Part shown: positions 1 to 7,520 of the stretch, piece by piece
Numbering within the stretch: the first letter of the stretch is position 1
Layout: every line of letters starts with the position of its first letter
NCBI GenBank assembly: GCA_002433675.1
Contig: DJIP01000122.1
Span: 1-7,520, forward strand
From: Halomonas halophila
Lineage (GTDB): Bacteria; Pseudomonadota; Gammaproteobacteria; Pseudomonadales; Halomonadaceae
Direction: 5' to 3'
DNA length: 7,520 nt
The notes under the pieces: model-generated
Seen by the model: the letters and a program-made list of their open reading frames with translations, nothing else
Told to the model about the DNA's origin: nothing
Databases searched by the model: none
Program-made: the position numbers and the translations under genes

Positions 1-881
1 CGCCAGTCCAGTTCCGGCATATGGGTGAAGTTCATCCCCCAGATGCCGGCGAGGATGGTCGCCACCGCGAAGATCGCCGCCCAGGAGGCCAGGCGCTTGT
101 GCACCTCGCTCTCGTCGATGGCCACCATCGACAGGTTGACCTGGATGGCGGTGATGATGGTTTCGCGAATGGTATCGATGGCCGCCTCGATTCGATGCAG
201 GTGGTCGTAGACGTCGCGGAAGTAGTCCTGGGTCTCGTAGCACAGCGTCGGGACGCGTCCACCGAACAGGTGAGAGCTCGCTTCGGCCAGTGGGGTCACC
301 GCGTGCTTGACGCACATGGTGCGGCGCTTGAGCTGATACAGCCGCTCAAGGCTGGCGCGGGCGCTGCCACGGACGAAGATCTGGTCCTCGATGCTCTCCA
401 GTTCGGCCTCGAGTTCTTCGAGCACCGGGAAGTAGCGGTCCACTACGACATCCATCAGCGCATAGAGCACGAAGGCCGGCCCCTGCTTGAGCAGTTCGGG
501 CTCGCGCTCGCAGCGCTCGCGCACGTCGGTGAATCCACGCCCGGAGTGCTGACGTACCGACAGTACATAGCCGGGACCGGCAAAGATGGCCAGCTGGCCA
601 TGCTGCACCTCGCCCTGATTGACGCTGATCACCTGGGTGACGACGAACAGAGCGTCGCCGTATTCCTCCACCTTGGGGCGCTGTTCGCCGACCAGGGCAT
701 CCTCCACGGCCAGTTCATGCAGCGCGAAGATGTCCTGAAAGGTGGACAGCTCCTCGGCGTCCGGGTCGTGCAGTGCTACCCAGACGAAGCAGTTCGGGCG
801 GGAGCAATAGTCCCCGATCTCGCTTTTGTCGATGTTGCAAAGACGCCGGCCTTCCTCATACGCCACGCAGTTGACGATCAT
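1..881 (-). CDS. corA: CorA-type magnesium/cobalt transporter, C-terminus cut by window edge
   Basis: Inner-membrane divalent cation channel of the CorA family, expected to import Mg2+ and possibly Co2+ or Ni2+ as a homopentamer. The frame is open from ATG at 881 to the left edge, giving 293 residues. An acidic N-terminal cytoplasmic domain is followed by a long helical stalk (about 150-260, rich in Glu, Arg and Leu) and a hydrophobic first membrane helix (about 263-283). This helix ends in the family signature G282-M283-N284, followed by the conserved MPEL loop at 288-291. The second membrane helix and the short tail lie beyond the edge; family members are usually about 315-325 residues. An AGGGGA Shine-Dalgarno lies about 6 nt before the ATG. 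It is transcribed away from the marR gene. The related Zn2+ exporter ZntB also carries GMN, so the exact ion is inferred. The family call is firm. Confidence 0.93.
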   Translation of the reverse strand, partial: MIVNCVAYEEGRRLCNIDKSEIGDYCSRPNCFVWVALHDPDAEELSTFQDIFALHELAVEDALVGEQRPKVEEYGDALFVVTQVISVNQGEVQHGQLAIFAGPGYVLSVRQHSGRGFTDVRERCEREPELLKQGPAFVLYALMDVVVDRYFPVLEELEAELESIEDQIFVRGSARASLERLYQLKRRTMCVKHAVTPLAEASSHLFGGRVPTLCYETQDYFRDVYDHLHRIEAAIDTIRETIITAIQVNLSMVAIDESEVHKRLASWAAIFAVATILAGIWGMNFTHMPELDW

Positions 882-1001
882 CGTTGTCCCCTTGCGGTTG
901 TTATCGTGGTTCTGAGGAAAAGGTAGACGTTACGTCGCGGTTGCCGACGGCATGTTGCGCCCAGGCGACCATCCCTGTTCTGCGTTGTGGGCATGAGGGG
1001 C

Positions 1002-1030
1002 TTGGCATTTTGCGTCGGGATAGCTATCTT
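1002..1030 (+). promoter_or_regulatory. Sigma70-type promoter of the marR-DMT unit
   Basis: A -35 box TTGGCA (1002-1007, five of six consensus bases) is followed by a 17-nt spacer and a -10 box TATCTT (1025-1030, four of six). Transcription would start near 1037, giving a short leader before the ATG at 1064. The -10 box lies inside the left arm of the inverted repeat at 1024-1058, so a bound repressor would block RNA polymerase. The promoter is read from sequence only. Confidence 0.65.
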
Positions 1031-1058
1031 CAAGTAAAGATACTTTACTTGGAGATAG
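1024..1058. promoter_or_regulatory. Probable MarR operator: 16-bp near-perfect inverted repeat
   Basis: The left arm CTATCTTCAAGTAAAG (1024-1039) and right arm CTTTACTTGGAGATAG (1043-1058) are reverse complements except at one position, around a 3-nt ATA centre. The element covers the -10 box, the predicted start site and the GGAG Shine-Dalgarno (1051-1054) of the marR gene. MarR dimers bind such palindromes, often in their own promoters, so autorepression is the natural inference. Within it, a second symmetry pairs TATCTT (1025-1030) with AAGATA (1037-1042), so more than one dimer register is possible. In the RNA the same repeat would fold into a hairpin that hides the ribosome site. Confidence 0.8.
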
Positions 1059-1063
1059 TTGAT

Positions 1064-1594
1064 ATGCAGGCCCCGTCCTCCGGCCCGAGCGATGCCATCG
1101 ATCGACTGATGGCGGAGTGGTGCAGGGTGCTGCCGGATCGCAATCCCGGCGACATGGGCATCTTTACCCGGCTGTATCGCGTGCTGAAGCATGTCGATCG
1201 TCGCGTCAATGCGGTGTTTCGACAGCACGGCTTGAAGGAAGGGGAGTACGACCTGCTGGCGACCCTATACCGGCGCGATGTGCACGAGGGGCTGACGCCG
1301 AACGCCTTGTGCGAGGCGGTGGTGCTGAGTTCCGGGGCCATGACCCACCGCCTCGATCGGCTCGCCAGTCGTGGCCTGGTAGAGCGTGTTGCCAACCCTG
1401 AAGATCGTCGCAGTGTCCTGATTCGTCTCAGTGAGTCGGGAAAAGCCATGATGCCGGCGCTGCTGGACGCCTACCTGGCTGAACTCGCTTCGATGCGCGC
1501 CACCCTGGCAGATAATGAAGCGGCAGGCCTGGCGGCTGGTCTACGCCAGTTGCTGTTGGCGCTGGAAGGGGAGGTCAGCCGTGATGACGACTGA
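1064..1594 (+). CDS. MarR-family transcriptional regulator
   Basis: A 176-residue winged-helix DNA-binding protein, probably a homodimeric repressor released by a small-molecule ligand. Helical dimerisation segments lie at both ends (about 12-55 and 130-172). The winged helix-turn-helix occupies about 57-125: helix 2 around LTPNALCEAV (77-86), a recognition helix at about 89-101 with SSGAMTHRLDRL, and a wing containing the family-typical D114-R115-R116. The ATG at 1064 is chosen over the longer open frame because GGAG lies 9 nt upstream and the promoter and operator lie directly before it; the frame upstream crosses the promoter. It overlaps the following DMT transporter gene by 11 nt, so it most likely controls that exporter and itself. 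It is at the long end for MarR proteins. The ligand is unknown. Confidence 0.93.
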   Translation: MQAPSSGPSDAIDRLMAEWCRVLPDRNPGDMGIFTRLYRVLKHVDRRVNAVFRQHGLKEGEYDLLATLYRRDVHEGLTPNALCEAVVLSSGAMTHRLDRLASRGLVERVANPEDRRSVLIRLSESGKAMMPALLDAYLAELASMRATLADNEAAGLAAGLRQLLLALEGEVSRDDD

Positions 1595-2519
1595 ATGCCG
1601 GGTGTCCAGCGATAGCAGTGTGTGGTGGGCCCACGCCGGGATGCTGGTGTGGGCGACGCTGGTGGGGCTGTCCTTTCCGGCGGTGGGGATGTTGAGTGAA
1701 GGGCTGCCGCCGCTGTCGCTGACCGCCCTGCGCTTCGTGATTGCCGCTCTGGCGGTGTTGCCGCTGGTGTGGGGTGCGCCTGGTCTCCGGCCGAGTCTGG
1801 CCGGGTTCGGGCTCTATGGGTTGATGGGGCTCTGTCTGGCGAGCTTCTTCGGCACCATGTTCTGGGCGGCGCACCTGACCACGGCGCTGTCCATGGCCAC
1901 GCTGTTCGTCAGCGTGCCGCTTCTGGCTTACGGCCTGGGCCGGCTGGTGGGGGTCGAGCATCGAGCCCTGGCGCTGCTGGCCTTGCTGGTACTTGGCGCC
2001 GTCGGCGCCGTGGGGCTGGCCTGGGCCGAGGCCGGTGGCTCCTTTGCCCGCATGCAGTTCGGCGTGGGCGAAGCCGCCTTCTTCGCTGGTTGCATCGCCT
2101 CGGCGATGTATCCGGTGTTGTCCAAATTGGGGTTGGCGAAGGGCTGGCTATCTGAGCACGCGGGGGTGCGTACCCTGTGGAGCCTGGTGATGGGGGCACT
2201 GCTGATCGGGTTTTCGGGTCTGGTCTTCGGGGATCCGGCCGCGCTGGGCCGCATGACGCTGTTCGATCTGGCGGTGGTGGCCTATCTCGGGCTCTTCTCC
2301 AGCGGAATGACCTTCTGGCTGCAGCAGCGGGCGACCGCCATCCTGACCCCGGCGGCGGTTACCGCCTACGGCTATCTGGTGCCCTTTGTGTCGATGCTGT
2401 TGCTGTTTGCCCAGGCGCCTGAACGCCTTGCACTCGAATGGCTGCCGGGCAGTCTGCTGGTCGTGCTGGCCATCGCGCTGCTGCTGCGGCGGGACGTCAA
2501 GCTGCGCAGCCAGGCGTGA
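1584..2519 (+). CDS. EamA/DMT-superfamily transporter (10 predicted membrane helices)
   Basis: A 311-residue inner-membrane protein of the drug/metabolite transporter superfamily. Members typically export amino acids, metabolites or toxic compounds. The hydrophobic pattern gives two EamA repeats, about residues 15-150 and 165-305. The first helix starts near W14-W15, and the conserved PPLSLTALRF segment (42-51) opens helix 2. The second repeat contains the typical SSGMTFWLQQRA and AVTAYGYLVPFVS segments, and the protein ends in a basic LLLRR tail. ATG 1584 is preferred because GGGGAGG lies 9 nt upstream and it overlaps the marR stop by 11 nt, which suggests translational coupling; GTG at 1581 is an alternative. 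Control by the upstream MarR is the obvious model. The substrate cannot be read from sequence. Confidence 0.93.
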   Translation: MTTECRVSSDSSVWWAHAGMLVWATLVGLSFPAVGMLSEGLPPLSLTALRFVIAALAVLPLVWGAPGLRPSLAGFGLYGLMGLCLASFFGTMFWAAHLTTALSMATLFVSVPLLAYGLGRLVGVEHRALALLALLVLGAVGAVGLAWAEAGGSFARMQFGVGEAAFFAGCIASAMYPVLSKLGLAKGWLSEHAGVRTLWSLVMGALLIGFSGLVFGDPAALGRMTLFDLAVVAYLGLFSSGMTFWLQQRATAILTPAAVTAYGYLVPFVSMLLLFAQAPERLALEWLPGSLLVVLAIALLLRRDVKLRSQA

Positions 2520-2660
2520 GCAGGCGAGTTTTACTCAGACATCTTTGCAGCATCGGGCAAAGAGGTGGGCGGTGTACGGATTTAGCCTAGTGCGGTGTGG
2601 TGGTGGTTATATGAAGCTGTAAAGGTGGGGCAAAGGCGCATCAATGCCAAGGAGCCCCCC
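2520..2660. other. Intergenic region between transporter and methyltransferase
   Basis: This region is 141 nt and less GC-rich than its neighbours. A 7-bp inverted repeat, TCTTTGC (2542-2548) with GCAAAGA (2557-2563), could form a hairpin but has no T-tract, so I do not call it a terminator. A TATAT at 2608-2612 resembles a -10 box, without a convincing -35. A clean AAGGAG at 2649-2654 serves the next gene. Whether the methyltransferase has its own promoter is undecided. Confidence 0.45.
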
Positions 2661-3482
2661 ATGCCGTCAGCCAGCCCCCTTCTCGGCGCACAAGCCGTTT
2701 CCCCTTGTCAGCAGCCTGGCGACCGCGGCCTTGCCAACGACGTCTTCTCCGAGGCGCTGAGCGAGCGCTACGACCAGCTGGCTCGCGACGAGCGCTACGG
2801 TATCTTCACCGGCTCCGTGCTTCACTATCTCAATCTGGAAGAAGGCCTGATTGGCAAGCGTGTCCTTGACGTGGGCTGCGGCAACGGAGCGCTGGCGGCC
2901 GAACTCATGGGCAAGGGCGCGCAAGAGGTGCTGGGTATCGATATCAGTCCCTCCCAGGTTGCGCTGGCCAACCGACGCCAACAGGTGCCGGGCCTCGGCT
3001 TTCGGGTCGAGGACGCCTATCGCAAGCTTGCCCTGCCGGAGGCGCCCTTCGATACCCTGGTCAGCGTCTTTGCCTTCCACTTCATCCAGCACCAGGCCAT
3101 GCTCACCCGTGCCTGCCGTAACCTGTTCGAGGCGCTCAAGCCGGGTGGTCTGCTGGTGTGGCTCGATATCACCCACGACTATGTCCTTGACCCGGAGCGC
3201 ATGGATTGCCTTGAGGCGTTGACCAGCTATCGCTACGACCCAGGCGTCGCCCCGGGCGAGCGGCCCCGGCCCTGGAGCCTGGTGCCTGGTCAGGTGCGTG
3301 CCGGTGACGACGTCTTGCCGGTGGACCACGTGGCGATCCCCGGTCGCACCGTGGTTACAACGCTGCAGTCGGTCGGCTTCTCTCAGGTCAGGCGCGAGCC
3401 GCTGCGTTTCACCGATGGGGAGTCAGCCTGGCTGTGGGGCCCCGACGGCTTCAATCATCACCTGCTGGTGGCCCGCCGCTAA
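2661..3482 (+). CDS. Class I SAM-dependent methyltransferase, substrate unknown
   Basis: A 273-residue soluble methyltransferase with a Rossmann-like SAM domain of the Methyltransf_11/25 type. Motif I VLDVGCGNG (68-76) is the glycine-rich SAM loop. The acidic residue at the end of strand 2 is D94 in GIDIS, and a third motif VEDA (116-119) would contact the adenine. FDTLVSVFAFHFI (130-142) is motif IV, and LKPGGLLVW (159-167) is the post-motif strand. The 60-residue N-terminal part with SERYDQLA is common in metabolite O- and N-methyltransferases. The C-terminal part (about 185-273) has no signature I recognise and probably caps the substrate site. ATG 2661 is fixed by AAGGAG 6 nt upstream. 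It follows the DMT gene by 141 nt and converges with the lipoprotein gene. Nothing nearby identifies the substrate. Confidence 0.9.
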   Translation: MPSASPLLGAQAVSPCQQPGDRGLANDVFSEALSERYDQLARDERYGIFTGSVLHYLNLEEGLIGKRVLDVGCGNGALAAELMGKGAQEVLGIDISPSQVALANRRQQVPGLGFRVEDAYRKLALPEAPFDTLVSVFAFHFIQHQAMLTRACRNLFEALKPGGLLVWLDITHDYVLDPERMDCLEALTSYRYDPGVAPGERPRPWSLVPGQVRAGDDVLPVDHVAIPGRTVVTTLQSVGFSQVRREPLRFTDGESAWLWGPDGFNHHLLVARR

Positions 3483-3526
3483 GCAGGGTGGCCGAGTGAA
3501 ATCGCCGGCCGATAGCGCGGATGGGT

Positions 3527-5538
<2,012 letters not shown>

Positions 5539-5602
5539 GGTTTGTAGGCCTCGGACAACGTCGGGGTGCGGTGTTGCCCATGGCAAAGTGCTTGTTCCGG
5601 GG

Positions 5603-5631
5603 TAGTCAGCCCGACTCAGATGCTGTAACAT
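5603..5631 (+). promoter_or_regulatory. Possible promoter inside the dapB-carA gap
   Basis: TAGTCA (5603-5608, four of six -35 bases) and TAACAT (5626-5631, four of six -10 bases) are 17 nt apart. A start near 5638 would fall inside the palindrome CCAAAAATTTTGG (5633-5645). If real, the transcript would reach the terminator at 5781 after about 140 nt or read on into carA. The match is modest and could be chance. Confidence 0.35.
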
Positions 5632-5671
5632 TCCAAAAATTTTGGCCGGGCCGGGCATGAAAGTGTCGCCT

Positions 5672-5695
5672 CGAGAGCGTTAAGTACGTCTCTCG
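5672..5695 (+). repeat. Hairpin upstream of the terminator
   Basis: Nine base pairs form between CGAGAGCGT (5672-5680) and the 3' strand 5686-5695, interrupted only by a bulged T at 5689, around a 5-nt loop. It precedes the terminator by 40 nt and could be the first stem of a leader RNA. Confidence 0.6.
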
Positions 5696-5735
5696 CAGCA
5701 TAGGTGCCGGCTCTGCATTCCGAGCGAATGACAAC

Positions 5736-5781
5736 AAGCGGGATGAAACCGGTCAAACACCGGGTTTCGTCCCGCTTTTTT
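5736..5781 (+). terminator. Strong intrinsic terminator between dapB and carA
   Basis: The left arm AAGCGGGATGAAACCGG (5736-5752) pairs with the right arm CCGGGTTTCGTCCCGCTT (5760-5777) around a 7-nt loop. The 17 pairs include one G-T wobble, and one G (5762) is bulged. Six T follow (5776-5781). This is a textbook rho-independent terminator on the plus strand. It lies 198 nt after the dapB stop and 135 nt before carA, so it would end dapB transcripts, a leader transcript, or both. Confidence 0.93.
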
Positions 5782-5782
5782 A

Positions 5783-5825
5783 CGGCCCGGCTCCTTGTGT
5801 GCGTGACGCACGATGGGCCGGGTCG
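5783..5825 (+). repeat. GC-rich hairpin directly after the terminator
   Basis: CGGCCCGGC (5783-5791) pairs with GCCGGGTCG (5817-5825) in a 9-bp stem with one G-T wobble. Inside it, GTGCG (5799-5803) and CGCAC (5807-5811) form a second 5-bp stem with a TGA loop. It starts one nucleotide after the terminator T-tract. It has no T-tract of its own, so it is a structural element rather than a second terminator. Confidence 0.65.
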
Positions 5826-5901
5826 GTGCCGAATGGCCTGGCGACAGGTCGTCGACGCCGGCAGGCGTATGGCGGCGGTCGTAGATACCTTGACGAGCTT
5901 T

Positions 5902-5907
5902 GGGAGG
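5902..5907 (+). promoter_or_regulatory. Shine-Dalgarno that fixes the TTG start of carA
   Basis: GGGAGG lies 8 nt before TTG at 5916. No ATG or GTG lies in frame at suitable spacing, and homology with CarA begins immediately after this TTG, so the site decides the start. Confidence 0.85.
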
Positions 5908-5915
5908 ACGTAGCG

Positions 5916-7061
5916 TTGAACAAACCCGCAATCTTGGCCCTGGAAGATGGCAGTGTATTCCACGGCACGGCCATTGGCGCTGATGGGCAGACCAGTGGTG
6001 AGGTGGTGTTCAATACGGCCATGACCGGCTATCAGGAAATACTGACCGACCCCTCTTATTCCCGACAGATCGTCACCCTCACCTATCCCCATATCGGCAA
6101 TACCGGCATCAATCCCGAGGACATCGAGTCTTCAAGCATCGCCGCCGCGGGCCTCGTCATCCGCGATCTGCCGCTCGTCGCCAGCAACTTCCGATCTACC
6201 CAGAGCCTCTCGGACTATCTCGCCAGCCAGAACGTGGTGGGCATCGCCGACATCGATACCCGCCGGCTGACCCGTATCCTGCGTGATAAGGGCGCCCAGA
6301 ACGGTGCCATCGTGGCAGGCGACGAGGCCCAGGGTGACGACGCCGAAGCGCGCGCCCTGGAGGCCGCCCGCGCCTTCCCGGGGCTCAAGGGCATGGACCT
6401 GGCCAAGGTGGTGTCCTGCAGCGAGCGCTACGTCTGGAACGAGGGCGAGTGGGCGCTGGGCAAGGGCTACGCCGACACCGAAGGCGCTGAGCGACCCTTC
6501 CACGTGGTGGCCTACGACTACGGCGTCAAGTTCAACATCCTGCGCATGCTGGCGAGTCGCGGCTGCAAGCTGACCGTGGTGCCGGCCCAGACCCCGGCGT
6601 CCGAGGTGCTGGCGCTCGACCCCGACGGCGTCTTCCTGTCCAACGGCCCCGGCGACCCCGAGCCGTGTGACTACGCCATCGACGCCATTCGCGAGATCCT
6701 CGAGACCGAAGTGCCGGTGTTCGGCATCTGCCTGGGCCACCAGTTGCTGGCGCTGGCCAGCGGTGCCACCACGGTCAAGATGAATCACGGCCACCACGGC
6801 GCCAACCATCCGGTGCAGGATCTGGATAGCGGCCACGTGATGATCACCAGCCAGAACCACGGCTTTGCCGCCGACGAGACCACGCTGCCGGATAACCTGC
6901 GCGCCACCCACCGCTCGCTGTTCGACGGCACCCTGCAGGGGATCGAGCGTACCGACCGTCCGGCGTTCAGCTTCCAGGGTCACCCCGAAGCGAGCCCCGG
7001 CCCCCGCGATGTGGCGCCGCTGTTCGACCGCTTCATCGACATGATGCGCAGCCGTCGCTAA
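5916..7061 (+). CDS. carA: Carbamoyl-phosphate synthetase small (glutaminase) subunit
   Basis: Small subunit of the cytoplasmic CarAB complex. It hydrolyses glutamine and passes ammonia through a tunnel to CarB, which makes carbamoyl phosphate for arginine and pyrimidines. The 381-residue length matches E. coli (382). The N-terminal domain contains [17 protein letters not shown] (29-45) and DIDTRRLTR (112-120). The class I amidotransferase domain begins at about 195 with [10 protein letters not shown] (200-209) and SNGPGDP (242-248). The nucleophile is C272 in GICLGHQ, and the triad is completed by H356 and E358 in GHPEAS. Translation starts at TTG 5916, supported by GGGAGG and by alignment to the family N-terminus; E. 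coli carA also uses TTG. The frame stays open upstream to an ATG at 5799, but that stretch lies in the hairpin and leader and resembles no CarA sequence. Confidence 0.98.
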   Translation: MNKPAILALEDGSVFHGTAIGADGQTSGEVVFNTAMTGYQEILTDPSYSRQIVTLTYPHIGNTGINPEDIESSSIAAAGLVIRDLPLVASNFRSTQSLSDYLASQNVVGIADIDTRRLTRILRDKGAQNGAIVAGDEAQGDDAEARALEAARAFPGLKGMDLAKVVSCSERYVWNEGEWALGKGYADTEGAERPFHVVAYDYGVKFNILRMLASRGCKLTVVPAQTPASEVLALDPDGVFLSNGPGDPEPCDYAIDAIREILETEVPVFGICLGHQLLALASGATTVKMNHGHHGANHPVQDLDSGHVMITSQNHGFAADETTLPDNLRATHRSLFDGTLQGIERTDRPAFSFQGHPEASPGPRDVAPLFDRFIDMMRSRR

Positions 7062-7112
7062 GGCGCCGACACAGACTCCGGTTCATCGTCCAATTTTCTT
7101 GCGGGAAGCACC

Positions 7113-7520
<408 letters not shown>

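Larger units (their letters stand above)
882..1063. other. Divergent corA/marR intergenic region
   Basis: This 182-nt region separates two genes that point away from each other. The marR-proximal half holds a recognisable sigma70 promoter and a long inverted repeat, annotated separately. On the corA side I find only the Shine-Dalgarno and a short 11-nt palindrome (926-936). I could not identify a good promoter for corA: a GATAAC-like -10 exists on the minus strand at 900-905, but it has no matching -35. Confidence 0.7.
5638..5781 (+). ncRNA. Candidate carA leader or small RNA ending at the intrinsic terminator
   Basis: Start is inferred from the weak promoter at 5603-5631; the end is the T-tract of the strong terminator. 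The roughly 140-nt transcript would contain a 9-bp hairpin, CGAGAGCGT (5672-5680) with ACG (5686-5688) and CTCTCG (5690-5695), a TAAGT loop and one bulged T. A short linker and the terminator stem follow. This architecture fits either an attenuated leader of carAB or a free small RNA made from the dapB 3' region. I do not recognise it as a known RNA family, and it has no support beyond its structure. Confidence 0.3.
5539..5915 (+). other. 377-nt dapB-carA intergenic region with structured RNA elements
   Basis: No protein gene is supported here. In order the region holds: a small TTGCC/GGCAA hairpin (5574-5586); a weak promoter candidate (5603-5631); the palindrome CCAAAAATTTTGG (5633-5645); GGCCGGGCCGGGC (5644-5656); a 9-bp hairpin (5672-5695); a strong intrinsic terminator (5736-5781); a GC-rich hairpin (5783-5825); and the carA Shine-Dalgarno (5902-5907). 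I saw no good promoter between the terminator and carA, only a TAGATA at 5882-5887 without a -35. This leaves regulated read-through as one possible route to carAB expression. Confidence 0.75.

Noticed and set aside
21..926. A 301-codon plus-strand open frame opposite corA
   Set aside because: It is the antisense shadow of corA: the minus-strand frame shows the GMN and MPEL motifs and a ribosome site, while the plus-strand product has no family features.
926..936. GACGTTACGTC palindrome upstream of corA as an operator
   Set aside because: It is a short 11-nt symmetry with no recognised promoter around it; too little to call a site.
2542..2563. 7-bp inverted repeat TCTTTGC/GCAAAGA after the DMT gene as a terminator
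   Set aside because: The stem is short and AT-containing, the loop is 8 nt and no T-tract follows.
3490..3510. GGCCG/CGGCC pair between the convergent methyltransferase and lipoprotein genes as a terminator
   Set aside because: Only 5 bp with an 11-nt loop and no T-tract on either strand; expected by chance at this GC content.
5664..5683. TGTCGC followed by AA as a Pseudomonas-type ArgR half-site upstream of carA
   Set aside because: The spacing between TGTCGC and AA does not fit the remembered consensus and no second half-site is visible; a single hexamer is not evidence.
5799..5915. N-terminal extension of CarA from ATG 5799
   Set aside because: The added 39 residues are encoded by the hairpin and leader, resemble no CarA N-terminus, and lack a ribosome site; TTG 5916 has one.

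Overview
The window is GC-rich bacterial chromosome from a gammaproteobacterium. The C-terminal half is the classic dapB-carA-carB order, and the proteins closely follow the E. coli and Pseudomonas sequences as I remember them. Base composition, the short spacing between genes and the protein style suggest Halomonas or a relative. That taxonomic call is an inference from reading, not from a search. I see no IS element, phage gene, tRNA, rRNA or CRISPR array.

Layout. (1) 1-881, minus: a CorA-type Mg2+/Co2+ transporter cut by the left edge just after its GMN motif. (2) 882-1063: a divergent intergenic region with a convincing promoter and a large inverted repeat that runs from the -10 box to the Shine-Dalgarno of the next gene. 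(3) 1064-2519, plus: a MarR-family repressor and a 10-helix EamA/DMT exporter that overlap by 11 nt, which looks like a self-regulated efflux unit. (4) 2661-3482, plus: a class I SAM-dependent methyltransferase of unknown substrate. (5) 3527-4567, minus: a lipoprotein with a phytase-like beta-propeller domain, convergent with the methyltransferase. (6) 4720-5538, plus: dapB (lysine and diaminopimelate synthesis) behind an extended -10 promoter. (7) 5539-5915: a 377-nt untranslated region with a very strong intrinsic terminator and two other hairpins upstream of carA. (8) 5916-7061 and 7113 to the right edge: carA and carB, the two subunits of carbamoyl-phosphate synthetase, which feeds arginine and pyrimidine synthesis.

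How the parts work together. The right half is a biosynthetic block (dapB, carA, carB), but dapB and carA are separated by a terminator, so carAB must be expressed by read-through or from a promoter beyond it. The left half is accessory and strain-variable in character: a repressor-exporter pair, an orphan methyltransferase and a surface lipoprotein. The two places that most deserve a second look are the carA leader (candidate attenuator or small RNA) and the marR operator. I found no clear evidence for a wholly new multi-gene system.
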